Below are positions 12,336 through 24,080 of a DNA stretch of 64,000 nt, piece by piece. This stretch comes from Protonemura montana (Eukaryota; Arthropoda; Insecta; Plecoptera; Nemouridae). A program made the position numbers and the translations under genes. A model generated the notes under the pieces. It was not told the origin of the DNA and did not search any database. It saw nothing but the letters and a program-made list of their open reading frames with translations. How positions within the stretch are numbered: the first letter of the stretch is position 1; every line of letters begins with the position of its first letter. The stretch covers positions 9,501,701 to 9,565,700 of the forward strand of contig OX387607.1 of assembly GCA_947568835.1 (NCBI GenBank). Direction: 5' to 3'.

Positions 12336-14449
12336 TTTATTCTGGATCCTGTTTGGGGTAACTCTTGATTCAGGGCCAAAGCCAACACTCAAATGTGTAT
12401 TAATTCTTTGAGAAAAATAGTTTATTTTAACAATCAAAACAGTTGCAACGAAGCAAAAATTCAAGTTTTCGTAAGTTTGAGGGTTATTTGCATTTAGGTT
12501 TTAGGAAAGGTACATGTCCAGCCTGGTATATAGCTAGATATCACCAAGACACAAACAAGAATGTCACCCATCGGATTTTTTTCAGATTATGTCAGATAAT
12601 CGACAAATTGATTGATTCATAGCACTCATTACGCACTTGTCAATGAATGTACGAAGCGTGGAGAAACGCCATAAAAGACAAATTCCGTGAAGACTAGATT
12701 TCGCTCAACGACATTTATAGAGTAACTTCTAGAAAACAGTGAATTAAAAACAACTAATAATGGTTTCTAGGAAGATCTGTGTAAAACTGACGGATTTATT
12801 TTGGCATTGATGTTAAAAATCATGTGCTCTGACGTATGCGCGGAGAGTTCAATGCGCGGAATTCAAACCATAACATATCGACTCGCTTACAAAGTTTCTC
12901 ATCGACACTCAAAGACATCGGCACTACGTATTTTTTTTTTTTTTTTGCTCGAAATGTCTCTAGCGACCTCTGCCCACAGTTTGATTTCCGATCAAAAAGC
13001 CGACCACTTTTACTTTCGACTCTCCATATTCGGTCGCGATGAAATATGTTTCTGATCGAGAGGGTCAGGTGGTAGGATGCCTTTCTCTATAAAAGTCTAA
13101 ACAAACAAGATTTGAAACAAATAAAATGCATACAGAGCACCAAAAAAATTATATATTTGCGTTGTTTGCTGTCAAATCGAATCAGAGAATGAGATACAGT
13201 TGAAATTAGTTTATTTCCAAGCACGTCAAGATATGTTCAATTGAACAAGCCATTTATCATCTCAAAAAAAAAACATTCTTAATGTTTCTGTTCAACTGAA
13301 GTTTGATCCCAGCTTTCCAGAACTGACCAAACAAGGTCCTTGTCACGCTACCTACATCGCTCGGCCGTATCACGAAATGCCATTATCACTACAATTCCAA
13401 AAAAAAAGAAACATTATTTAATTGTTTCAAGTTAATTACATTTCAACGCCACCGTGTCTCGTCTTTTTTGACAAAACTACAAAGAGGTATGACTTTCCGG
13501 AGACTTTCTATAAAAAAAACCATCGGCTCACAATGAGTTTTCCAACACCAATGCTCGTACTTTCTTCAAGCTCCACTTTGTTAAATTTCGGGTTTTAATT
13601 CCTAATATGATGCGTGATGTGTCTATTAATCAGTGTCTATCTTAAAATTTCGAAAAAATCGACAACAATTAGTATTAACGAAAAGCTCTCACAAAATTAG
13701 AAGTGAGAAAAGCAAGCAATTAAATTTGGTCGCTGTAGAAAATATGAACCCCATGATTTAACTATGAGACAGATATACATTGAAACATGCAGTGTGTGTA
13801 CAGAATTCAATCTTCGTTAGTTGGATGGGACCGCTAGTCGGTCACTTTCTTGGTCAAGCAGTCCTGGAAAGTGATAGTGCATGGTGTAGACGCACTTTTA
13901 CCTATGGGTACACGCGTATTGCCACGCGCTAAAACCGGACCATCTATGATCTATGAATATAAGATCTACGATATATGAAAGCGACAACAATATTCAAAGC
14001 TCTATCAAACTAAAACAATCGCACGTTTCATCATTTTTGAAAGCATAAGTTTTTTTTTTTAAATAATTTCTTTACAAGAAGAGACTACTTAAACCACATT
14101 CAACGCCTCCAGTTTTACGCTTTATCTTCATAATTTAGTTACTTTAATTTTATATGTTTACTGACTGTTTAGCATATTCCTGTTCGCTCCGTCGCTTCTT
14201 CATTACTGTGTTTAAATAAATGAGAATTGAATGCAAGTCTAATGTAACTCATGCTCCCGATTGAACAAATAAGAAGTGAATGTGGTATAGGGCGATGGTA
14301 GTAATTCTATATTCTAAAATAACCTCATTTTTACATCAGCAAGCAATCTTTTGTGCAAGTGACCAGCTGAGAATCACATATCGGAACGGACTTTCAGTTG
14401 CTAGACGAAAATCAAATTACCTTTCTAATGAACGTGTCACAATTAACTT

Positions 14450-14520
14450 CGGATGGTATTGGAGGAGGGCGGACTAAAAGTGATTCAATGCAAGGTCGTG
14501 TGTTCGAGTCCTGGAAACGT
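14450..14520 (+). other. tRNA-like fragment (possible tRNA-derived SINE head)
   Basis: GTGTTCGAGTCCTGG at about 14503 resembles an RNA polymerase III B box (T-arm). The upstream part is only weakly A-box-like and no cloverleaf can be drawn, so this is not a functional tRNA gene. Confidence 0.25.
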
Positions 14521-14739
14521 TGCTGTTCGATGTTTACCTGTCGTGTGCAAAGCAAGCTCAACGAAGCTTGAAAGTTGTAAAGTAAACTGGCTTATGGTTA
14601 CAATTTGCAAGTATGGAAATCGATTGCTTCGACCTATTATTCAGTTTTATTAACTAAAAAATTTGTATTTTTGTTTTTTTTAATGCGCATGTTGAGTACC
14701 TACACATTACAGAGCATTGACTGTTATTGGACTTAAACG

Positions 14740-14945
14740 ATTGACAGTAACTTCCCGATTAAGTCGATGCTGGGGTCAATAATTTCTTTCTCTCCGCTTT
14801 TATGGGGACAGTTTTCACATTGAATTAGAAGAAGGCAATTGACTTTTATTTTTCAAGAACTCAGTGTGATTATCAACGAGAGTTTACTGGTCGCAGCTGT
14901 TTCAACGATGCATTTAAAACCGATGCATTTTAATGCATTGCACTA
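14740..14945 (+). repeat. Dispersed repeat R3, copy 1
   Basis: This is a direct match over about 200 bp to 18280-18480. Landmarks: AACTTCC.G.TAAGTC.AT, CTGGGGTCAATA.TTTCTTT, TTGAATTAGAA.AAGGCA, TTTACTGGTCGCA and TTTCAACGATGCATTT. The two copies flank the HMG-box gene in the same orientation. Confidence 0.75.
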
Positions 14946-15379
14946 CGTTTCCTCCTAGGTTTAGATTAACGGACCAAACTGCCAAATGTGAAATTCATTG
15001 AAAAAAAAGTGCCTCATGAGTTAAAAGATCTGCCAGTCATTACTGTCACAGAAAATTGAGCAAGTTAAAAATATAACCCACGATATAGTTGTGATTTAGT
15101 ACGGTTACTGGTATATCAAGCTCTGTCATGCGATACCAAAACATGAAACTTTAAATACTTTGACAATATGGTTCTAAAAAATATGGTTCTGCAAAATTAG
15201 GCCACTCTGAAACTTGTTGCTAGTCAAAGCCCAAATATTACCAATATTCCAATCCACCCATTGTAGCAATTGTTTTTGTCGCTGCAAAAAATTTGTTTTG
15301 GCAGAATCTTGGGACGACGGGCAATTGTACGTACATCTTTGTCAAATAAATTCTTTGCACTTGCACAACTTTCTTAAAC

Positions 15380-17227
15380 ATGAGTCGATTCAAGATGCAA
15401 TGTGCAACGTACCGAAGTTGTTCTCGGTCTTCTGACTCGAGCGATAACTCTGTCTACGAGGAAGACGCGGGAGACGAAAATCCACCCAAAGAAGAGAATA
15501 CACGTCAGCAAAACGACAAATACAAATACACCTCCTCATATTTCAACTATCTATCGGAGTTCCGGTCCCAACAGGACAAAAGTAAGTAATCCATTGATTT
15601 ACTGCCACAACGTTATGAAAGTGACAGGGTCACATACCCAGCAAAGATTTTCTGCTTGGTACACCTGGTATACTAGGTACGACTGGGATAGATGCAATTT
15701 CTGACAGAAACATGACTATAAAATCATTTAAGCTAACAATAGAAGGCAAGAGATGTCCCTAAACCTAATTATAGTACTCATATAATTATTAATGATTAAT
15801 TAGGTTATTAACACTACCATACCTTACCACCGTGCAACCAAGGTACAATTGTAAGAGACAATAAAAATTGAATTGGACAGAGAGGCTAAGTATCTTATTT
15901 TCAATCTAATTTTTAATATCCGTAACTTTTATCCAGTTGGCCGGTCACTTGCTATCACCAACATCAGACTGCTTCGTAGGTCGCTTCGTAGGTCGTAGGA
16001 TTTAAAGGAAGATGAACATTATAAATTTACTTTCAAGTGTGGTATTAATTGAAGAAGGCACTGTTCTGAATCAAACAAAGTTTATTTTGTAGCTGGTAGT
16101 AAATTTTCCTTGTTAGTAAGTTCTCACGTGTGTTGCCTTAAATTACTTGCCTGGCGTTGGCAAAATGTCATAGGGAATATCAAATCTTGAGTCTAAACGG
16201 AGTTGAAAGTAAGTTTAGCTTGATTTTGGTGAAATCGGCCCTAAGACATGAGCCACTAGGACAAGACATTTCATTGCTTATCTTTTTTCTGTTCCAGATT
16301 TATCAGCGGTTGAGGTTGCCAGGAAAGCCGGCCGAGCCTGGAACCGCTTGACACCTGGTGAACGAGAACCTTATGAACGAGCGGCTGCCGCCAATCGCGA
16401 GAAGCGCGGCAAGGTAAGATTTCAATCGAGTGCTGGGAATAAATCGATTTTATTCTGTTTTCGTGTTATGTTATTTTAAAACGGTGAAAGCTCACAATGA
16501 GATTATTGAAAAAGTAATGGATTGTACTTGGCATTCAAAACCAAGTTTGAAATTGGAAAATTTGTAAATTGGAGATCCGTTAAATTTGTTGTTTGATAAG
16601 CGGGACTTATTGACGCACTGTTTTGACAACGGGCCATGTGGCACTCATATAATCACGGATGATGAGGATGATGATGCACCTAACCTAAACTAGAAGGGAG
16701 GAGGGGGAACCTGGTGCCGGGACGTAGCCTTCCTGTCGAAGACTAGAGTAACCACCTGCTTAACTTCCCTTACGAAGGACGGTACAATACGATCAACAGG
16801 ATTTCTAAAAAAATTCATGAATTCAAGAGATTGATAAGCATAGTTGATAGAGTTGCTTTTCGAAATGTCATCCCGCCAACCTCTTTCGCAAAAGCAAAAC
16901 TGGTGATGTTTATGATGGTCACCCTACCAACACCTGACCCAGTGAAGTGTTGCTTAACTTCGGTGATCTCACGGTTAACAGGCCAAACCGTTCGGGTATG
17001 AATCTTGAACCTAACCCTTTAAAGATAGATTTGAAAAGTTCCCGATTGGAGACTCAATTTTGAAAGGGTAGTATTGTTTATAACTTTAAAAAGAATGCTT
17101 TTTAGTTGGTTTTTTTTTGCGACAGGTGCAGCCAGGAATAGGCCGCGTGGCCAAGGCTCGAGAGGCTCGGAATAAGAAGAAGAAGAAGAATGTTGTCAAG
17201 AACAAGAAGAAAGGGGTGAAGAAATGA
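15380..17227 (+). CDS. HMG-box, protamine-like (MST-HMG-box type) protein, 139 aa
   Basis: Exons 15380-15581, 16298-16413 and 17126-17227 join in phases 1 and 0 with GT-AG borders. Residues 1-48 are polar and acidic (SCSRSSDSSDNSVYEEDAGD). Residues of about 50-96 form an HMG-type box: YTSSYFNYLSEFRSQQ, then N68 across the splice, VARKAGRAWNRLTPGEREPY with the typical Trp82 and Tyr93. A lysine-rich tail follows (RNKKKKKN then KNKKKGVKK). Small size, a divergent box and a basic tail are the features of the insect protamine-like MST-HMG-box proteins such as Drosophila Mst35Ba/Bb, which package sperm DNA. That role is inference; a general HMG-box chromatin protein is the alternative. It is the only complete plus-strand gene here and sits within the minus-strand secreted array. 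Intron 2 carries a 5S-headed SINE. The ATG chosen is the first in the open exon. Confidence 0.85.
16610..17000 (-). repeat. 5S-rRNA-headed SINE, near full length
   Basis: On the minus strand: 5S-like head (about 17000-16915, with ACGGTTTGGCCTG, GAGATCACCGAAGTTAAGC and a relic of the GGTGACCATCAT end), body with GGATCGTATTGTACCGTCC-like sequence, CCCTCCTCCCTTCTAG, a short CATCATCCTCATCATC tract and a tail ending in GTTGTCAAAACAG. It lies wholly in intron 2 of the HMG-box gene, opposite to transcription. Confidence 0.8.
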
Positions 17228-18055
17228 AGAAATGATAATGAAGAAATGAAGTGGACGTAAAAACAACATCGCTCGTCGCTTGTCTTATGTCCTTGCGTTT
17301 CATGTTTGAAACTCTATTTTTCTATGGCCTGCCTTCTCATATTTTTTCGATAATTTTGTTTTTTTATGTATGACACTATATTTTGTATTTCTGTGTTTCA
17401 ATTTTGAAGTCAAGTAGACATTTCATACAAACCTTGAGCTTTAATATGCTTTTATACCAGACTTTGCAAACACAGTATTGGATTGACTTCCAGCTTGTCC
17501 AGCTGCGAACGCATTTGCTAATATCGAGTGCCAAGCTTAAAAGCAGTGAGTGAGTGGATGACACACGAATATGTCACAGGATATTTTATTATTAGAAACA
17601 CTATAACTACTCTCTCAAAAATTGATGCCCAAACGGGCATCCCTTTGTCTCCGTTTGTCCCCATCTTTGTATTGTATTATGTATTTGACATAATATTTCA
17701 CAGATTTTTTTTAGGTGGCAGGCGCAGAGTGACGTTGGGTTTGATACCGTAGAGATTCTGTTCAGATACTGGATGCATTTTAGTTCCATAGAAACTTTCA
17801 GTGTGTCATTTGAAGTGTCAGCCAATTTTTATTTACAGAAAAAATCGCTAAGGGATTTTCTCCTGTAACCGTAATCATCACTTAGTATTCTGTAGTCACT
17901 AGTATTCTGCAGCCCAAGATGGGATATTCAAAGATGAGTTTACTCTCTTTTTCAATTATTTATATTATAAAACAGCGGTGACCGTCATAAATCTGTGTTA
18001 TCTGACAGTAAATAATTTCAAATGCAAGTAAATATATTATTTATTTTATTTTCAG

Positions 18056-18100
18056 CTGCGTGTGCAGTGGGTGCATTGGTCGTGCTCTTCAGTAGATCGT
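18056..18100 (+). other. Orphan exon-like segment between strong splice sites
   Basis: It is preceded by TTATTTTATTTTCAG and followed by GTAAGT. One frame reads ACAVGALVVLFSRS, which looks like a signal-peptide core. No partner exons were found on either side, so it may be a chance match, a lost gene or an alternative exon. Confidence 0.2.
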
Positions 18101-18279
18101 GTAAGTAACTTTAAAAGGGTTGAAAACGCTGGGCTTAAGAAGTCCAAATTTGTGGATTGAAATCTCCCCACCTTTTCTAGGTGGTTACGCGATATACGGT
18201 TGTACGACGGCTTCTTCTGACCTGCCGGCAGCGATTCAATTCAATACCTCCACGCAGTCTCGAATGTTGACTCGTATTT

Positions 18280-18480
18280 GAACAATAACTTCCTGGTAAA
18301 GTCAATACTGGGGTCAATACTTTCTTTTGCTCCTCGTTTATAAGACAATTTACTCGTTGAATTAGAACAAGGCAGCTGACATTAATTTTCCAAGAGCTCC
18401 GGGTGATTACCAATGAGTGTTTACTGGTCGCATCTATTTCAACGATGCATTTGAAACTGATGCATTTAAATGCATCTAGA
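18280..18480 (+). repeat. Dispersed repeat R3, copy 2
   Basis: Second copy of R3, the direct partner of 14740-14945. It ends in a GATGCATTTAAATGCATC palindrome-like segment that the first copy also shows in diverged form. Confidence 0.75.
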
Positions 18481-19991
18481 AACTGTACAGCACGCTACAT
18501 TGAAGACTTTCAATCGAATGAAAAAAGAAAAATGTCAGATCGATTAATTCAATATCCGCAGGTGAGATTGTAAAGGCTATGGAATCTTTAAATCTTTTTT
18601 AAAGACCAATCGAGGGAAGAATAGTAAAGAGGGACATTCCAAATTATACACACCTTTTGTGTACCTTTTGAAATGGATACATCCAGTGTGATATTCAGGA
18701 AAAGATTGGGCACAGACATTCCAAATTATAGACATGTATTGTGATTCTGCAAAATAGATTGCTCGTTTATTATGAGTGACTAAAAAATCTCTTTATACAA
18801 ATCTATTTAATAAAGTATATATATAAAAATAAACGTCTAGCTACGATAGGCAATCCAATCATGCAGGCAATGTGTGTGTGATTCTGATTCATTGTCGCCA
18901 AACCTGAAACAATGGAGAAATACGCATAAGACAATTGCACTATGAATATATAACACGAGACTTTTAAATATTCACCGCTGTACCTCAAGAAAATGGACCG
19001 ACAAAAAAAGCAAATACTTCGCTCGATTTCTCCTGTGGGTTTGATTGACATGATTGACATTTCGAGCATGTGAGAAAGATCCCTTAAAGCTGTATGGAAA
19101 TTTCTGCGATCAAAGTGTTCTAGGTAATCAATTCAGAATATTATATCTCGTACAATTTTACTGGCTCCGTCTGAGTAAGTAAGCCTCCACAATGTAGCAC
19201 TACAACTTGAGGTAGCTGGACTTCATAGCTCCCAGCTCTTAATCTTGATTTAGATCAGTTGGTATACTACTGTTTATTCATAGCAGGTCTCTAGGCCCAG
19301 TCCTTCCTGTTGGCTTCCTTATCATTCAGCAACCATAAATCCCTGTCTTGTGAACCGGTTGTCCTGTCCTGTCTCCTGGAAGCTTTATTGCTTATTGGTC
19401 TCCAAAAATTCCCAAATAATGCACACACTTACTTGGGTTTAGTAAAACTCTGATCAATTTAATCTGGAGCTTATAAGTAGATGCACAAGCGCATAAGCCA
19501 CTCAAGCCTTGATTTGAGGGGATAGACAACAGTAAAAGGGAGTAACTGGTTCATGGCAGTTTTGATTTTAGTTAACAAAATTAAATGCACACAGAATTTT
19601 CTTTTAAAAAAACAAGTCTTGAGTAAAATTAGCTTAAAATGACCGCAACATATTTGTTGTCAAGCGCAGTCTATTGGGGAAACCCTTGAAAGCACTACGA
19701 CCTTGAAAGTTGATTAGATAACTTCGCTGCATAGGCGAGTCTCAGCGCCAACTTTGAGCTTTCGATGAGATCTTTACCGACAGATATGCGATAGCGCCAT
19801 CGAGAGGCCACAACCGTTACCATTTGCTTGAAGATGCAAAACTTTTTCATTAGCGCTATGTCTCTGATTCACTATAAACTCATCATTTTCATATTGGAAA
19901 CCTTAGATCTAGGCCGCCAACAGCGACAGTGTCGCCCTCACCTGAGTTTCTCGTGAAGTCGTTGCTGCCCAGAGCGCACTGCGCCATGGCT

Positions 19992-22278
19992 TTAGCCCCA
20001 AGCTGCGTACTCAGCAGCTTTCTTGGCAGCGAGCCACTGGCCGTGGCTGCTGGCGTGGGATGGCACGGGGGTGGCTGCTGCTGCGGCGGCGGCGGCAGAG
20101 GCGGCGGACGCATGCGCAGCGGAAGCAGCCGAGCGCTGGATGGCAGCCGCAGCGGCGTGAGCAGCTTCGGAACGCTGGATGGCGGCGGCGGCCGCGGCGG
20201 CGGCCTCGGATCTGATGGGATTCGGGGTTGAAATTACAAGAAGAAAGTCACTCTTGGTTTAGGGACCTGTGTATCATGAATTTGTTTGTACTAGCTTTTG
20301 TGACTAATATGGATCTAGAGGCATTTTGATTTTGTATCTTCTCTCACTGAAGAGCCATCATATATTTTATGAAACCTCTGAAAGTTGACGTTACGTTCCA
20401 AATTTTGAATGTGAAGGCAACCGAAATTGTTTATTATCGAGATATCACTTTTTTATGTCCACAAAGAAAACCACAACTGCAATTTTTCCCTAAAAGCGTT
20501 GAGCTCCTGACTGTATCCCGTTCATTACCTCTGGATGGCAGCGGCAGCAGCTGACTCCTTGGCAGCCGCGATCCTCTGCTGGGACAAGAGCGTCTCTTTG
20601 GCGACAGCCACGCGCTGTTGAGCAAGCGCAGCGGCTGCGGTAGCCTCCTTGGCAGCAGTTAGGGCAGCGGCGACGTCATTGGCAGCTTGCGCAGCAGGGG
20701 AGAGGTGGCCGTGCTTGTAGCCATGGGGTCCCAGCCAAGCGGGTGCTGCCCACGCCGCGGCAGGGTCTCCCAGCGACCAGCCGCCATACGAAGGAGCAGC
20801 CCATCCTCCGGTGGGGTTGTAAGCTGAGCAGAGAGGTTGTGGGATTGATTGAATTTCGCTGAATTCAGCATTAAGTTGCGTCGATGAAATTAAATAAAGC
20901 TAAACATAAATTGAGAGGGCTTGACAATTTTAAAACGACACATGATGAAAGTCCCTAAAATTATAGTGCGTTTCATGAGATAGATAGATATGTGTTAACC
21001 GACAAGCACGACAGAGGAGAGGATGATATTTCATGATTCCGAAACCACATCCCAAGTTGCAAGTGAAGCTATGGGACTTTGTGGAGATTGAAAGGCCGAA
21101 ACTGGATGCTGGCAAGTGACAATTGGTTGATATTTTTATGTATGCGTGTTACTTGCAGGTATGAACAAACCCTGGCTTGAAAAGGACCCAAAGAAAGTCC
21201 TCGATGTGGAAACATTTAAGAATAAGACTAATGCAAAGCACTAGACTTATGTCATGTGTGATTGGATGTATGATGATGAGGATGATGACGATGAACCTAA
21301 TCTAGCCCAAGGGAGAGTAAAGCCAGCTCGGAACCAAGTGAGCGATAGGTGTACGTGGATATTCCATAAAAAAATCTGCATTCACGCAAAATTATTTTGC
21401 CCTTGTGCTGAATTTGTTGCCCCATGGGGGTCGATGCTTACCAGCGAGCGCGTTGGCGGCGTAGCTGGCAGCGGTACCGTATGGAGAAGGCGCCCCGTAG
21501 GCGCCTAGTCCGTGAAGTCCCCGCTTGGCCGTCTTCTTGTCTTCGGTAGACCCGGTCTCGCCCGAGACCAGACAGAAGAGCGCGACCACGCACAGAACCT
21601 AGGCGAACAGGACCTTAGTTACTGGGGACATAACGGCAGGGGAGACTCTTTTGGATGGATCTTTACGGTTGGGAGAGGCCCCTCAACGGGGCAAATGTGA
21701 AGTTCATGGCTTTGTGGGGGCACGGTAGTTTGGTGGGAGTCGATGAAAAAATTGTGTTGTCGTTAATTATTTGTGCAACATTCACAAGAAAGTTTCCCCT
21801 GTGTCATGTGTGCAAAGATGAGAATGGAAAGCAGAAAATGTAGTAAATATTTAAGTTTTCAATTATTGTATATTTTGAAATTTAGGTATGCTGTAGGATG
21901 TCCATGAAATTGTCAAACTTATTGAAGCAATGCATGTGGCAAAGTCACGCGGCAAAGAATAAAATATTATTATGTCCAGAAAATTAAGTTGTTCTTCACT
22001 TAGCATTCAAAACCCATTTCAAATAGTTTTTGTAAAAACTAGTGCTAAGGTTAGATAAAGTAGACATGAGTATAAAAACCAGTAATGTTATGTTGATTAA
22101 AAATGTTTTTCCAAAATTCATCGAAAGAACGAAATTTTGATTATTTGGACAACTTGTTGAACTTCCAGCTACCGATGATAATATTTGTTTTTACTCTTCG
22201 GTGTAACTTTTTGAAAAATGCGCACAACTCTTAAGACTCGGCACTACCACTTGTTGCACTTACCATTTGCATCTTCAT
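19992..22278 (-). CDS. Gene C: secreted alanine-rich helical protein, 228 aa
   Basis: Four exons: 22278-22264 (MKMQM, donor GTAAGT), 21598-21442, 20823-20529 and 20211-19992. Phases 0, 1 and 2 agree. Signal peptide MKMQM|VLCVVALFCLVSG, then ETGSTEDKKTAKRGLHG with the KRG site. Residues of about 35-100 are Gly/Ala/Tyr/Pro/Trp-rich (GAYGAPSPYG, YNPTGGWAAPSYGGW). The C-terminal half is an alanine-rich helix-forming repeat with Gln-Arg pairs (LAQQRVAVAKE, SQQRIAAAKESA, AAAAAIQRSEAA), ending AAKKAAEYAAWG. There is no RR consensus. This is a structural, probably cuticular protein; exact family unknown. The last intron splits an IQR-S repeat unit (phase 2), so the repeat spans the splice. A SINE fragment lies in intron 2. 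Confidence 0.85.
21236..21318 (-). repeat. 5S-SINE tail fragment
   Basis: On the minus strand this matches the end of the full SINE at 23151-23603: CTCCCTTGGGCTAGATTAGG-like sequence, CATCGTCATCATCC and a tail containing CATAAGTCTAGTGC. Only the tail remains. It is in gene C intron 2. Confidence 0.55.
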
Positions 22279-22330
22279 GTTTACTTCTTGTTATTCTCTT
22301 GGCTGTTGTCTTAAGAAGAACTGCAAGCTC

Positions 22331-22367
22331 ACTGATGCTTCTCCATTGATTCACCCATCCTTTTATA
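22331..22367 (-). promoter_or_regulatory. TATA box and initiator of gene C
   Basis: TATAAAAG at 22367-22360 is followed 34 bp downstream by TCAGT (22335-22331), the arthropod initiator consensus. This sets a transcription start near 22333, about 55 nt before the ATG at 22278. Confidence 0.7.
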
Positions 22368-23150
22368 CTCGAACCTAATCACAAGCACCCCCTTTGCACC
22401 GTGATGGCCAACACGGAAGATAGGAACACCCACAGGTCCGAGCACAGCGTCAACGCGTCCAAGAGATCATTACAACCTCGCCACTAATTATCATTGTCGC
22501 TCCATGCTACTTTCACGCGCTCTACCAAAACTATACGATATTTACCTTTTCAAGATAGTACATTTAATTATAGATCATTACATTTTTTTTCGAGTTTTCA
22601 TAATTTTGATTGCATTATAGTATTTGTTCACGATTTTTGCCAAGACACGTAGAGGAATTTGTAAATGCGGAAATATTATTAGGACAAAATATGTGTTGTG
22701 TATTGTGTAGCTGAGATTAAGTCGATGGGCATATGATTTTGTTGTTTTTATTTAGTTTCTATACTGTTTATGGAGTAATTTTGATAATGATAAGTACGGT
22801 AATATAGGTACCTTTCTCCATTGTAGAAATGCGATTAGTTCGAAGCGTTCGTTTATTGGTGATTATAGTTTAATCGTTGACTACTCTTCTGATTGATATC
22901 GTTTGATATCTAGTTAATTATCAGATGCGATTGTAGGCGTAGGCAACGATTGTGTTCGATCCACTTATTTGCCCCTTTCAGGGGAAGAATTTTTATTGAA
23001 AAAATATGATAAAATTATGTCTGATCTATGTGGTGGAAATGGTTCTTAGGAGCTCATAAGGAAACGAAATGGTGCATCTGAATTTGCATGCCTGGTAAGA
23101 TTTTATTTGTCCCTAGAGGAATGTACGTACCATTGAAAAGTTTGTTTAAC

Positions 23151-23603
23151 CGTTAAAGATTTTATTTATTTGTGGTGTTTAACGACGCACTTTTTTGACA
23201 TCTGGGCATGCGGCACTAGTCTAATGGCGTCGGGGAATGAGTGGATGATGATGATGAGGAGGATGATGAACCTAACCTAGCCTAGAAGGGAGGAGGGGAA
23301 ACCCGGTGTCGGCACCTAGCCTACTTCTGTCGAAGAGCACCAAGGGGACCACCGGCTTAACATCCCTTCCGAAGGACGGTACAACTCGAACAGCAGGATT
23401 TCTCTACAAATCCATGCTGTCGAGAGGTTGTTAAACAAGCCTAATGAAGTTGCTGTACTAACTTTCATCCCCCGAATTGAACTGGTCATGTGTATGATGG
23501 TCACCCATCCAATACCTGACTCAGCGCAGTGTTGCTTACTTTCGGTGATCTAATGAGAACCGGTGTTTCCAACACACCAAACCGTTCGGTCGATCGTTAA
23601 AGA
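23151..23603 (-). repeat. Full-length 5S-rRNA-headed SINE with target-site duplication
   Basis: This is the best-preserved copy. On the minus strand: 5S-like head (23594-23500: ACCGGTTCTCATTAGATCAC, AAGTAAGCAACACTG, GGATGGGTGACCATC), body with CCTTCGGAAGGGATGTTAAG and GCTCTTCGACAGAAG, CCCCTCCTCCCTTCTAGGCT, a CATCATCCTCCTCATCATCA tract and a tail ending TGTCAAAAAAGTGCGTC. A 9-bp duplication CGTTAAAGA flanks it at 23151-23159 and 23595-23603, showing retroposition. The 5S-derived head would supply internal RNA polymerase III promoter elements. Confidence 0.88.
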
Positions 23604-24080
23604 AAATTAGTTCTGAACTGTGTGTGCAATTTTGAATTTTCGGCGAGTTCATAAATCATGACTCTAGAAATGTATTTTGAAATCTACGTCAACTCTTGAA
23701 GGAAGCACGTGAAATAAAATGATCAACTTCTTAGAAATCTGTGCGTAGAAAGCTTACCGTGAGGACATGACAGATATCATTGTGAAACGAACCTAAAATT
23801 TTAATTAATTCGACCGAAATTTAATCTGGGATTTATAAACATTCCGTTGATATTTTAGGATTTCAATGATCAAACGAAAATTATGTAACAAATAGTGTAT
23901 TTTCTTAAAATTTAATAGTTACAAAACAACACAGTCAATATCAGAGAGACAAAATGTCTCAATAACTCAATAACATAAAACAAGCAGGAACAATAATTTT
24001 ATAGCGTGATACTTTATACAGTGGTAAAAAAAATGGCTTGACAACAAACTTATCAAATAGCAAGTCACACAAGTGATGTT

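Larger units (their letters stand above)
11285..15379. other. Gene-free interval between gene B and the HMG-box gene
   Basis: About 4 kb of AT-rich DNA. It contains an R1 repeat (12040-12335), a tRNA-like fragment (14450-14520) and an R3 repeat (14740-14945), each listed separately. No other coding segment is supported. Confidence 0.5.
17228..19991. other. Interval between HMG-box gene and gene C
   Basis: This contains the 3' flank of the HMG-box gene, a 45-nt exon-like segment at 18056-18100 (plus), an R3 repeat copy (18280-18480) and a degraded inverted R2 piece (about 19785-19830). Nothing else is supported. Confidence 0.45.
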
